The position numbers and the translations under genes were made by a program. The notes below the pieces were generated by a model that did no database searches, was not told the origin of the DNA, and saw nothing but the letters and a program-made list of their open reading frames with translations. 64,000 nucleotides of DNA from Baylisascaris procyonis (lineage: Eukaryota > Nematoda > Chromadorea > Rhabditida > Ascarididae): positions 3,822,501-3,886,500 of the forward strand of contig JAZARR010000221.1 in the NCBI GenBank assembly GCA_037389465.1, in the 5' to 3' direction. This document shows positions 51,149-62,243 of the stretch, in pieces (position 1 is the first letter of the stretch; each line of letters opens with the position of its first letter).

Positions 51149-51952
51149 GTAACTTTTATTTAGATGAATTGAAATTATTTCAGACTATTTTAAATCTCTT
51201 CATCCCATATGACTAAGATACGTATAAATTGCACGTTTTGTGCTTTTTTTTTTTATTTTCAGATATGAATATTTTTCATAAGACGATGACGTGGAAAATT
51301 TCTAGCAGTTTCATAAGAAGTTCACTTTTTCGGGTCATTGATTTTGTTTATGATTCATTGAACATAAACGTCTAGGCGATTTTTTTCCTGTTTTGCTGTG
51401 TGATTGCCTCACAAAGGAAGTTGTTGACACTTAGAGACTCGCTTTTCAATTAGTGAGTGCAATTGCTATTGTACTGTTTGGTTAAACTGCGCAACCACTT
51501 GTGCGTCGTACTCCATTGAAGTTGCAACTTGTAATACCGTTTAACTATACAATTACGTTTTATTTCTTAATTCGAAATATGTCCCATAAATATTATACCA
51601 TACGTAACATCGAGAATACATCACATCAGGCAAGTTTCACCTCATTTTATCGCACTGTTTAGTGAATTTCGAGTAAATTGTGCATGCAGTGCAGCGGAAT
51701 ATTTCTTTAAGTAAGTTTAGAACGATAGAATAAATTTCTGGCGAAGCAATATGATATCCGTTTCGGAAACAGTTTTTAAATGAACGAATAATTTGGTGAT
51801 GTTTTGGTTCTTTCAAGCACTGTTTTTCTCATGACTTAGATATTCTTGTAGGTATATGGTTGTGCTTCGAACTTTATAATAGTTCAACGAGAAATTTTCT
51901 AAAAAATTTTCTCAGCATTTTCATTAAAAGAAAAATTGGGAGATGATTGCAG
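51149..51952. other. Intron G (804 bp)
   Basis: AT-rich, no repeats or coding-like blocks seen. Confidence 0.6.
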
Positions 51953-52114
51953 AATAAGCACTCGAATAGTTCGTTGGCAACGACGTCGTCACGTTCGAAT
52001 GCGAAACAACATCTGAAGCGTTCAACGACGACGTTGAACAGCTCGCATGTGTCGTCGTTGTTTGTGCCCGTTAAAGCGAAAGATGTTCGCAAACAGGGCC
52101 AACTCATTCATCAG
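51953..52114 (+). CDS. pac-1: Exon H, linker and first PH strand
   Basis: Acceptor GATGATTGCAG|AAT and donor CATCAG|GTCATC (a GT followed by a weak consensus). 54 codons, phase 0 at both ends. The first ~38 residues are Ser/Thr/Asn-rich (NKHSNSSLATTSSRSNAKQH). The last ~16, VKAKDVRKQGQLIHQ, correspond to the opening strand of the PH domain, where family members have a VRKEGWL-type sequence. A minus-strand frame over the same bases is a shadow. The weak donor is the main doubt; frame continuity into exon I supports it. Confidence 0.75.
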
Positions 52115-52787
52115 GTCATCATTCACATCCACTTTACATCATTTGGCTTTGTTTTCAGAAATCACTTCACTCGCTATAACTTATATCTGAATGGTCACGT
52201 CAATATTGATTATTGAGTAAAATCTTTATGTAACTAAAAGATGAGAAAATAAAAATCATAGAACAAAATGGTCAGTGTTTTACTCTAATATTGCGTGATA
52301 ATTCACAAATGTTTGTTACAGTAATGTATTTCCGAAATTATGAATGCAAAAAAAAAACGATTGAATAGGTGATGGTTGAAAGTTGAGAAAAACGAGTGGG
52401 ATGAGGAAACGATGGTATTATGCTGGAAGAGTGAAGTGTGAGTGAGGGTCAGTCGATGGTTATCTCTCGAGAGTAATACAGAAAGAAAAAATTTTTAACA
52501 AACTGAGACAAACGCCATGGTGAAAACTAGAGAATTAAGCAGTGTGTTTGAAAGCTTGTAAATCAAAGAATCATGAAGGGCAAATTCGAATGAAAAAGAG
52601 TGAATGCAAGCGAGTGATAAAAGATTGGCTGTTGCAGCAGTTTTAAACAATCATTGCATTTGAGTGTATGTAAATTATGGTCATCTTTATTATGCGTTAT
52701 AAGTCTCTATATACTGTTTCTGTTCTAAGCTATTATGCATTCGTTTTATAGATGTCAAATGGATTGAAGTGAAAATTTGTTTTTCAG
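52115..52787. other. Intron H (673 bp)
   Basis: AT-rich, with a TTTTTCAG acceptor at its end. No other feature seen. Confidence 0.6.
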
Positions 52788-52919
52788 GAGACAGCCCTTG
52801 GCGAATCATCTAAATATGATCGTAGACGTTGGGAACAATGTTGGGCAGTGCTACACACCTATAATTTATATCTTTGTCGACAGCTCAGCTCATATGTCAG
52901 TGATGAAACTCAAGAAAAG
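52788..52919 (+). CDS. pac-1: Exon I, central PH domain
   Basis: Acceptor TTGTTTTTCAG|GAG and donor GAAAAG|GTATGC, both good. 44 codons, phase 0 at both ends. The peptide includes YDRRRWEQCWAVLHTYNLYL followed by CRQLSSYVSDETQEK. The W..CWAVL....LYL pattern is the second and third PH strands (family form WKQMYVVLRGHSLYLY), with basic residues just before them where phosphoinositide binding usually occurs. The polar DETQEK tail fits the variable loop after the third strand. No other frame over this interval reads as well. Confidence 0.82.
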
Positions 52920-53458
52920 GTATGCTTTTCCCATTAACGGCATTTCCACTATATATTTTTCTTGCTTTTAATCAACTTTTTACTTTAATATTTTGGTTGA
53001 TTAACTTTTACAACGAAGCGTTTGGTATAAATATGAGGCAGTATTATACAGACATGAAAGTTCTGTTTACAAGTATATTGGGGTTTTTGACCACAGCTCG
53101 CATTTATTAATATTGTTTTGGCTTAATAGGGGAGAAACGTGATTTATTCCGATGCAACGTTTTAGCTTGGTTTTTCCATTATTCGTCTTCGGTCACTGAA
53201 CATTTTAAAGATCGCTGATATTTGGATTCTTACAAGTGACGAATGTAAATTTGGGAGAATATGCCGCTTATTTATGAGTTTGCTAAGGAATAAGGGGCGG
53301 TGTTTTAGGCTGAATTTCGCATGAGATTGTAGAGAAAGAAAGGGGGATCTGCAAAGGAGAGGGAAATAGGCGACGGGCTAATTCGATGGGAATCGATGCT
53401 TGATGGTATCGCCTAATTGCTTTATAAATTCAATACTACGAGTACAGTATAATAAAGT

Positions 53459-53485
53459 GTATTATAATATGTCGCATTATAATAC
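53459..53485. repeat. Inverted repeat, perfect 10-bp arms
   Basis: GTATTATAAT (53459-53468) and ATTATAATAC (53476-53485) flank ATGTCGC. The surrounding 53430-53500 is rich in GTATAAT/ACAGTAT-like words. Confidence 0.6.
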
Positions 53486-53904
53486 AGTATAGTACAATAC
53501 GTAAGATTGAAAATGATGATTTGCTGCTGTGTTCATTACAAGTATTTGTGAATGCGCGAGGTATTTCTGTTCCATATGATTTCCTATTGAGAGAAGTACA
53601 CCATTATTATTGCACTGTAATTCCTTAGTGATGTCCTTTTTTAGACCAGTTGCATTTTATGGCTCAAATAAACTGTTAGGAGGGAGAAGGGAGGATTTGG
53701 TTGTGAGAATTGCAGGGATGTTTTCGAAAATTTGAAATAATCTTTCTTTTGTTGTCGCTGCTCATATATTTGTGACATAACCATTCTGGTCTCGCTTACG
53801 TATTCCTATAATTTGTACAGCTCGCATAAATTATGTCTTCGATGCAGGATTCGCAAACTTTGAATTTTTATTTGAATTAGTCAGCCTCTAAATAAATGCA
53901 TGAA

Positions 53905-53984
53905 TTTTGCAAGGTTCGAATTTGCTTCGCATTTATCGGTTTGGTCAGTTAAAAGAATGCCGATGCGCTAACCAACTAATGCTT
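53905..53984 (-). repeat. tRNA-like pseudogene or SINE fragment
   Basis: On the minus strand, AGTTGGTTAGCGC fits a box A/D-arm and GCAAATTCGAACCTTGC forms a T-arm with the canonical TTCGAAC loop and four of five stem pairs. Between them lies CTTTTAA, the usual Lys (TTT) anticodon loop, but the stem around it does not pair and the acceptor stem is lost. It is degenerate and not expected to be a functional tRNA. Confidence 0.4.
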
Positions 53985-56037
53985 TTTCCTAATTGTTCCT
54001 TAAGAGGTGCAGTTGCTAAATTTCTGTGTGTTCTTATTAGTTTTATTACTCAATTTTTGCATTCCACACGTTTTTTTTGTCTATTTTGATATAGGTATTT
54101 CGCATAACCGTATTTAACGATCGTGCTAATTATCTTCATATTGAAGCTCTTCATGAGGCTGTAAAATTGATATATGAAAAAAAAGCTTTGAATTGGGTCA
54201 TTGTTGATGCTCGTTATTTATAAAAGACTCGTACCTCATATTGTTTTATCAATTTTCACTGTCGAAACGAGGATTTAATTTAGAGTTGGAGGGAATGAGA
54301 AATTCAGAAAATTGTATTTAGGGGAGAAATTGCCTTGTAGAGGGAAAAGATTATGTTGTTAAGATTCTCAACGTCAACTTGGGCTCATTGAGATGGGTTC
54401 ATTGAGCTATCGAATATTTTAGCGAAAATACTGTTAATAGGCTGCCCCTAATTAAGCTTTAGCTTGAGAAAAAGTGGAGGAAACTCTATTCTCGTTGTCT
54501 TTCTCGTTTCTGCGCCCTCTACCTCATCAAGTACCCATGCTTGAGTCCAGCTTTAGTTATGTTTTAATGATAGTTGTTGACACAATTAGATCGCCGAACA
54601 GGCCAAATTTCATGTGAGTAATCTGGATAGGTCGGTAGAGGACACACTAATTGAAGGGTAGCCGTGAGTGGTGATTTGTGTAATTGGCTAAATGTGTTTA
54701 TGTGGTGTTGAGTCACGCTGCAATCACCGCTACGCTTCTTTCTCTCTTATTTGCATTCGTATTGTGCATACGGTTGTCACACAACCGGAAATGTTGCACT
54801 CTATAAAACGGATCGCCTTCGAACTCCAAATTTGGAGAGAATGAAATGGAAGAAAGGGTAATCTCAATGGATCGCAGTTATGATAGTTCAACGAGTTAAA
54901 TGGCTTTTAATTTCTTGCGCAAATTGACGTCATTTTGCGTTGAAGCTGTAATGAAGAAATTAAATCTAGCAGCAACGTCACTAATCTAATTAATAACAAC
55001 CAATTAGAGGGGTATTTATAAAGGTTTTGGAAAATTAGTTTTCCCTCGATCACAGGCTTTGTTCGGTTTTATATATTCGCTTATCTAAAGAAGTTGGGAG
55101 TTGGAAGAATCTGTAAATCTTGGAATTGGAACTTATAACCCACGTCCTTATAATTGCTGTTTTTTCAATGCAAATGATGGTTTTATGTATGACCTATATC
55201 TTTATATAAAACATTATTTAGGGTGGGTTAGATATGATGAGGCAATTAAAGAGTAGGATTTATATTTAAACGACATTTATTTATAAAAACTGTATCTTTA
55301 AGTAGCGGCTTGAAAGTTTTCAACTCTCAGTGACAAAAATATGCAAACATGGTGCACTCTTAGCAGCTTTAAAGTTTTGCCTTTTTCTATGTGATAGTAT
55401 ATCGCCATTAACGCCACCAAATCACTACGCTTCACAATTTTGCCGACTAAGATGCGTTCATAAATTGTCAAAGCAAAAAGCTGTAAGAGATTATGCAAGA
55501 GTTCCTTTTCAGAAGGCTCATCGTTATTCTCGCGTTATTCATATCTTATTACACTTTTGTTGGTCGTTTCGTTTTATGGCTTATCACATTTTTATGGAGA
55601 TTTTTTAGAACGTTTTCGTCTAATAAAAAATGCTTTCCGAAATTTGAAGTACCAATTTTTTCACTGGAGGAAATTTGCATGATGGCGAAAATTACAGAAT
55701 AAAATTTTTTCTACGTTTGATTTAACTTGAAATTGAAAATTTCATATTTTTATTCGGAAAGTAACCTTTTCAAAACTTTTTCTTATTAGTTCCTAGCATT
55801 TCTCTCAGTTGCAGGTGATATATTCTTTTCTCTGCTTCCGTATTTATGGCTGTGGTATGTCCACATTTCTTTAAATGTAATGCTTTTCTCAGTGTTTACC
55901 ACTCTGTCTTTTTCTTTCTCTATTTCTATCTGTGGTTCATGAATTCTTTCTTCATATCTCTTGAAATTGCTTTATGAGTGTTAACTACCACATCATTTTC
56001 TATTCTTTTCTGTATATATAAGTACCACATTTTCTGA

Positions 56038-56040
<3 letters not shown>

Positions 56041-56109
<69 letters not shown>
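56041..56109. repeat. (AT)n microsatellite, ~34 units
   Basis: Uninterrupted AT dinucleotides over about 69 bases. It explains the Tyr/Ile run in a minus-strand frame across it. Confidence 0.95.
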
Positions 56110-56110
<1 letters not shown>

Positions 56111-56239
56111 CGATCGCTTCTTTAGAATGGAAAAACAGAATATGACAGTTTATAGTACCCACAGGTCATTTATCTTTACAAATCTAAAAAAAAACGCTCA
56201 GACAGGCATAAAGTTGCATTATAAACACATCAAAACGGG

Positions 56240-56465
56240 TGTTTTCTTGGATCCAGACATTGCTCTGAGCTAGCAAAGATTTGCAGCGTGCTAGAGCAAT
56301 AATGGTCAGTGCATCCTGTGGTCAGCTTACTGCTTGACGGCAATTCAAGCACTAATTAATTCTGAAGTGTCGTCAATCAGCGAGTGACCACAGGATGCAC
56401 AAAACATTGCTGCTATACCTTGCAAATTAGTGCTTTATTAACAATCTCTGTACCGCAAAAAAAAA
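56240..56465. mobile_element. Foldback (MITE-like) palindromic element
   Basis: A 16-base perfect inverted repeat, GTGCATCCTGTGGTCA (56309-56324) and TGACCACAGGATGCAC (56385-56400), sits inside a longer imperfect palindrome. Inward, CTG.TTGACG.CA.TTCA pairs with its complement up to an AATTAATT centre. Outward, AGCAAT, ATTTGCA and CAGA.ATTG match their complements at equal distances to about 56240 and 56465. No open frame. This is the signature of a non-autonomous foldback/MITE transposon or a long hairpin RNA. Ends and target duplications could not be fixed. Confidence 0.55.
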
Positions 56466-57404
56466 GCTATGAGTAGAGCGCATCATTCTATTAAAATTTC
56501 TTCAAAATCGAACACATCTTGAACATATAGGTGTATGTAATAAAAGGTTTCAGCAAACTTTCGTTGTGGGTGATAGAAAATATATAAATAATTCTAACTT
56601 GAATGTAAGTGCGGCTCGTAAAACACATTCATAACGATATGGAGCAATGCCATTATCGTTGCATTTGTCGTTTTCTTATTTTATTCCCCAATTGCTTGAA
56701 TAACTTTTTCTATTCTCCTCTCAATGGGTAAATATGACTGAAAATGTGTATGTTTGTAAGATTAGGACATATATACATATTGGCAGTGCAATCTGTTTGC
56801 ATTTATGTCAATTTAATGCATTGTTCATCAATGCATACGCATTTTACATGGTGTACGTTAAAAGGTTGATATAAATGAGATGTAAAACACCTGTCTGCTG
56901 AGGAAAATCTGTTTTTATCGTACATGAATTGCAAATGTACATATTTGAAATTATCATTTCCCAAATAGCAATGCAACCCCCTAATTTTTATGATTCCTTA
57001 TCTTATAGCCATTTTTCGTTTTCGTCGCCTATTTATTATTGATGATTTCCTCAGGATGGGGGAGTTGTTCGGAGGAATAGTTTCCGGCAATGACACGTAA
57101 AATCTTGACCACCTGCCATTATATTCGAATTACAACTTTTTTTTCAAATTATTTCTGTAGCTGATCGGATTCATTTTTTTTAGAGAATTCTCCCTCATAT
57201 TAGCAGTAAACGTTTTCTGTTGCTCTATAAGCTACGATTTCCTCATCGTTGATGCCGTATATTCGCTTTAAGCAACCAGCGATCTATATATATAAAGTGC
57301 CTCTGTAGTTTAATCTTTAAAAATGATTTTTTAAAATGTTTTTTGTTCATTTTGGATATGAGTATATTTGGTTGACACGTTAAAATGTTAGAATATTGTT
57401 TCAG

Positions 57405-57559
57405 ATTCTGAACATTCCGGCTGACTCACGAACTATCGACGTGAGGTCGGCCATAGTAGATATCGCCTATGAATTGTTACAACGTAAGGATGAACAACGA
57501 GCTCACGTTCTCAGGGTGGTAACTCAACGACGTACTGAACACCTCCTTCAAGCCGAAAG
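57405..57559 (+). CDS. pac-1: Exon J, C-terminal half of PH domain
   Basis: Acceptor ATTGTTTCAG|ATT and donor GAAAG|GTTGCT. 51 codons plus two bases. After ILNIPADSRT the peptide reads IDVRSAIVDIAYELLQRKDE then QRAHVLRVVTQRRTEHLLQA. This aligns in order with the ARHGAP21 PH segment (VNACLIDISY...KRKNVFRLTT...CLFQAE): ID-IxY, a basic turn, VLRVVT for strand six and LLQAE for strand seven. It is the best homology in the window and the basis for the family name. The C-terminal PH helix (DxMLxWI in the family) and the RhoGAP domain should follow in exons not clearly seen before 64000. Confidence 0.85.
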
Positions 57560-60500
57560 GTTGCTTTTTATGAAATGCTTCGTGAATTACTAATTAACGT
57601 TGTTAGCAGCAATTTCAACGTTTATTTAGATACATTTCATCTTAAGCTGCGATTTGTCCATCGCTCATCTTCATTTTAAATTATTAATTTCGTTTAGAAT
57701 GCATACATAGATGAAATGAAGAAGTGAACAGAACTTATGGGGTGGTAATTTGTCGTTTTTTTTTTCTTTTTAATCGTGTTCATTGACTATATTTTTCAGT
57801 TTTGAGAGCTTGGACGATTGTTCATATAGTTGATGTGAAGGAAAAGCTTTGAGAGATCGTGGAATAGCGCACATGACCTCTAGGTTTACACCATCCACGT
57901 CCTTATAAGACAAACTTCTTTCGAAGGAGGAAGCGTTATGGACATGTTTTTTTAGTGGCTGAAGTGTTAAGCTCCTTTCTTCCCTGTGAGGTAGTAATTT
58001 TTTTTTTAAAGCGAGAGTGAGATGCTGAAGTGGATTGACAACATTCGAAGTGCGTCAACGGCGAGCTCTGTACCGCCCGTTGACAACGCCTATGGTACAC
58101 ATTGTGCGAGGGCAACCAAGGCAAATTCAGCTGACTCGGTTAGTTCATCCGTATTGAGTCATAAAATTTGCTAGTGATTCGTTGAGTAATGGTAAAATAA
58201 AGCCGACGCCATGTTGTGCACCCTGCAGAATAGCACAAATGTTAAGCCATGAAAGTATCGCAGAGCAATTCGAGCGTTTGCGGTGTTTCATCTGTACGAA
58301 GAGATTCAAGTTTTGCCCTTCTTGCATATATGGATCGCAGTATGCTTTCTGCGATTTTATCCATTCATGAAGTGGAAGTTTTGAGATCTGAAACTTCAGC
58401 TTCAATTGATAATCAGCAATTTTGAAAATGAAAGTGCGTAAATAGGCTCTCGCGTAAACTGCAGCTGGTTATAAACTATTACTTTTCGCGTCGTTTCTCG
58501 AACTTCATTCTTGCTTTTAATAGTTTCTTATGCAATCATAGTCCTTATAATGGAGTATCAAACGCGCAATGCATCCGCATGATAACGCTCAAGAAGCGTC
58601 TGATCCGTTGTCTGCTCTTTCTTGAATTGATTAGGTTTTGTTTCAGGGGGAGTGACTATAATGATGGTGTATCTGATATCCTTTCCATTTCAAGCCTACT
58701 TTATGCTTCTCCATTCCTATCCCCGTCTTCCATATATTCATATTATTAATTCCTTATTGCTTTATTTTTATAATATTCGAGGATAGCTCTTTGATGGTGT
58801 TTATAGTGGTGCTCATGAGGAATAGAGAATTGCCATTATCTAACGCTAGGTGAATAGTAGTGGAAGACGTCTAAGAGGATATTGCAAGCTAATTTCATTC
58901 GCATTAGAATACTGCGATGAGTATGCTGCTTGGTTGTCGTTAATTGATTTCCACATCACTATTGCCATTTATTTTATATGCGAATCGCTATTCTCGTAAA
59001 TATTTTCGTTTTTTCTTTATTCTTTCTTTTTCATATCTCTCCTTGAGATAAGTTTTTATAGATGGAAATGCTTTTAGCTATCACCTCCTTTATTGATGAT
59101 GTGTTTTTCTGTATTAGGAATAATGCTGACGATACTGATAGGAAGAAAGTTTTAGTGATGGCGGGCGCATTCGTATCTAGCTTTTGGGCCATTTGGAATT
59201 TATAAACGTTTGTTTAAAGGGCGTTTGTTTATTCTAAAATTATTTCTTCATCTTATTGGATTTCGAGCCCTCATTTTTATGCCTGCTTTCAGCAGTTTCT
59301 TGTTTCGCATCACTCGAGGCGTTCTTATTTCTTATTCGTTTTTTGGCCATATTGTTTCCATTGTACGGGTAAATGAAACATTATTTGTCGCTCTCGAACC
59401 CCTCTAACTGACATGCTAAACCCAACTGTGGGAGGAAAGAGAAAGGCGATATCGTTGCGGGACGCATCATGCTTCTTCGAAGGTTTCACTTTAATGCCAC
59501 GTTCGGTTGTATGATGTAGCTACATATGACATGAAAGGTAGCAAACAAAATTACGCAACTCAAGTGGTCGGATGCGAGCTGGCGACCGCTCACTGATGCG
59601 GCGGCATGTGCTCGTCATGTCTTCTATTCGATATTCCTTTTTAAATTTGCCACCTCGCAAGCAGCGAGCATGTCCATTCCTCCTCTTTCTCACCAATCCT
59701 TCTCCTTCCTCGTCATGCATTCCTCGTTTTCCCCATTTCAGCTATCCGATTAGACGAAATAAAGAGAGCTGTTATTGCCAAATGCCAAATACACAACCTT
59801 CCAAGTCCGATCATCATCCCATCTTACCATCGATTGTCACTTTTTTTACTGTTCTTAGGGCATATGTTTCATGTGAACGACTCTTTATTGTGATGCCCGA
59901 AGGAGTCTTTGAGAGATATATGATGTGATGTTCGGCTAAGCTTAAGCTTAAGCGCTGCGTAGCGCCGTCAATATTGAAAAGAAGAATGGCTACTTCAATA
60001 TGGTTCTTGAATTGGAAAACGCTAACGATAATTGGCTGTTGAATATTAAGATCGAGCTCGAGCTGGAGCAGGTGAATAAGAATGACTTTCAACGCACTGG
60101 CTGCAATCGCATAGAGACATTTTCTCACTGCAGAAATAAATAGACTGTACCTTACCAAGAATTTCTTCCTCTTTGTCTTTCTATATTTGAGTGTAACGCG
60201 AATTGCCTTTGCCTTCACGAAGGGTACGTTTGTCTGTGGCTGTCTGTTTGCGAGGGTGTTATGAGCTGTCATGTCGTTGTATGTGTGCGGTCTGAGAGTG
60301 TCTGTGTGATCGCAAAGTAGCAGTATTTAGGCTCTCGAACTAGCGCTTAATCAGACGCAGCATTACTAGCGTTTCGTTGTGCACTGAGTGAGTGCAGTGC
60401 ACGCAAGCGTTATGAGGGAGGGTCGAACATGTGCCCTCGGGGTAGTGTGCACGATGGCATTCACCAACTAATATGTTTGCTTAATTGCTATTGATCTCAG

Positions 60501-61229
60501 TGGGGTGCAGCCGTGCAGCGACGCGTTGCGCACACGCGCAATGCTTGACGTGCTCGGCTGTTTGCCAGCCATCTCCCATTGACACCTCTTCCAGCTAACT
60601 TTGCATCACCGGCAGCATATCGCTCGCTACTTTTCAATACTATCCTTATATTCTTCCGCTCGTTCATCGTTTGTGTTGTGAGGGGGAAAGGGGTTTGGTC
60701 TAAAGCAAAAGAAACAGTGGCGAGCAAAAATGTCAGAGGCAATCTCTAACATACAATTCACAGTAACGGCGGTCTTGGGAATGAGAGGTAGAGGGGAGCG
60801 GGCGAGATAAGTTGGGATAGGAAAGGAGGAATGGGAAGACAGGTGAGTCAGATGAGAGGAGATATAGATGTGCCGTTACCCTCAAATCCTCACAATCAGG
60901 CGATTGAGCATAAACGAACGAAATTATTGATATACGATACGTTGTCATTATGAACATACCTCATGTGGGCGATGTCATCAACTATCAAATAGTTGCACTG
61001 ATTTTCTTGAAGGCTAAAATGTTCTTGCTCATCTAATTGTTCACACTTACTTAAGAAGGAGTTGACAACTGAAGATCCCAATTTGCGGCTGCATTGGTAG
61101 TGGATTCTAGAGAGACAAGTTGGGAATAAAATAAGGCGATGATCATGCATCTTTGAGAATGGGGGAAATTTCAACTAAACAAGAGCTGGTAAATTGTTGA
61201 CTGTTATCGAACTGAACATATTCGCTGGT

Positions 61230-61252
61230 GGGGGTGGGGGGAGGGGTGGGGG
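61230..61252 (+). repeat. G-quadruplex motif with single-base loops
   Basis: Runs of G5, G6, G4 and G5 separated by T, A and T. Four long G runs with one-base loops are the classic arrangement for a very stable parallel quadruplex. It sits on the coding strand of the gene, so it would also be present in the pre-mRNA. Confidence 0.85.
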
Positions 61253-62071
61253 AGTTGGCCGAGATGCTCAATCGAGACGAGATGTTGATGGGCAAATAAG
61301 GTGAAGAAGAGGAACCTCCATATCAAAATCGTGAATGGGATCTCAAACGTGTGCGGGATGTGCTTATAGCCAGCATCGTCTATTCAAGACTGTCATTTAG
61401 TAGTGTTTGTTATTACTGAACTCAGTAGAAGTAAATTAGCAGTTCACCTTAAATGAAAAATAGGATCTCAATACTTCATTACTTTTATTTTCACATTCAG
61501 TAATTAGACAAGCAACAAAGAAGCGAACAAACAAGCAAGTTCCCTCTTGCTCTGCATACATACATAGACAGATATATGCTTAATAAAAATTATTACTGCT
61601 TATATGGTAGAGAAAATATTACGTATAAATAATGTTTACTATCATTTAATTCTCGTAAAACCATTTTATTATGATTTCTTCGAGGGCATTTGTTCATGAA
61701 TGCAGTTGTTGCTTGCTATTCACACGCTAGCCTTCTCAGTATAAAATTCGGTTGCCTCATGTGGTCTTCTTCTATCCTAGCCCGTCTCATGCATTGTCGA
61801 CTAGTTGCTCATCTGTAGCTACCATATTCGCTCGAATAGAGCTGCTCCCCCTTCTAGAGTAATCGGATTGGGCTTCTGTTTTTTCCCTAGTCTAAATGAG
61901 CAGCCTTTATTTGGATATTGCTTTCTTCACCTAAGTTCACCTAAGATTTGATGGTTCAGTCAGAGACGTTAATTTAACGTTGCTGAGTTCTCGCGTCTAA
62001 CATGTCTTCTTGTTGAAGAAGTTCTTCTGTTCTTTTCTTTTTTTATATGGGATCGATTCTGAGGTCTATAG

Positions 62072-62243
62072 TCGTCGAAATCTCGCTTCGCTGAATCAAG
62101 TTTCGAGATTCAGTGCCGGCCAGGCGTTCAGAGATCCTGGAAGCTCATTTATACTACATTCCACTCAAGAGATACCCTTGATGGATATTTTAAGGATAGT
62201 GGCAGCAGTGTTGCCTCACATGGCAGCAGTTAGGGCTAATTGA
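62072..62243 (+). CDS. Possible further or alternative terminal exon
   Basis: After the acceptor GGTCTATAG|T, one split base would complete Ser with exon J. The frame then reads RRNLASLNQVSRFSAGQAFR, continues DPGSSFILHSTQ and MDILRIVAAVLPHMAA, and stops at TGA (62241-62243). A second acceptor, GAGATTCAG|T (exon from 62114), keeps the same frame. The phase fits exon J. The MDILRIV segment loosely recalls the PH C-terminal helix, but the intervening residues do not match the family. It could be a skipped or alternative last exon giving a form without the RhoGAP domain, or chance. Confidence 0.25.

Larger units (their letters stand above)
52920..57404. other. Intron I (4.5 kb)
   Basis: AT-rich intron. 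It contains an inverted repeat (53459-53485), a tRNA-like fragment on the minus strand (53905-53984), a long (AT)n tract (56041-56109) and a foldback element (about 56240-56465). No coding block is supported. Confidence 0.55.
754..57559 (+). other. pac-1: Partial gene: PAC-1/ARHGAP21-like PH-domain RhoGAP protein
   Basis: Ten + strand exons join in frame over 57 kb into about 623 codons, open at both ends. Junction phases, in order: 0, 1, 1, 2, 1, 2, 0, 0, 0, then an open phase-2 end. Residues 1 to about 510 are low-complexity (Ser/Thr/Lys/Pro); residues about 515-623 form most of a PH domain. In the family (human ARHGAP21/23, fly RhoGAP19D, nematode PAC-1) the PH domain is followed by a RhoGAP domain that inactivates Cdc42-type GTPases. 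In C. elegans PAC-1 is recruited by cadherin complexes to cell contacts and restricts PAR-6 to free surfaces. No RhoGAP exon is visible here, so the GAP function is inferred from PH similarity alone. Introns range from 139 bp to 17.2 kb. The start codon is probably upstream of the window. The exon chain is an inference from splice sites and phase; no transcript was available. Confidence 0.68.

Noticed and set aside
59814..60272. 152-codon minus-strand open frame, the longest single-strand frame outside the exon chain apart from exon B
   Set aside because: No domain or signal recognised; hydrophobic/Leu-Ile-rich composition follows local bases. Kept only as background to the 60-61 kb finding.
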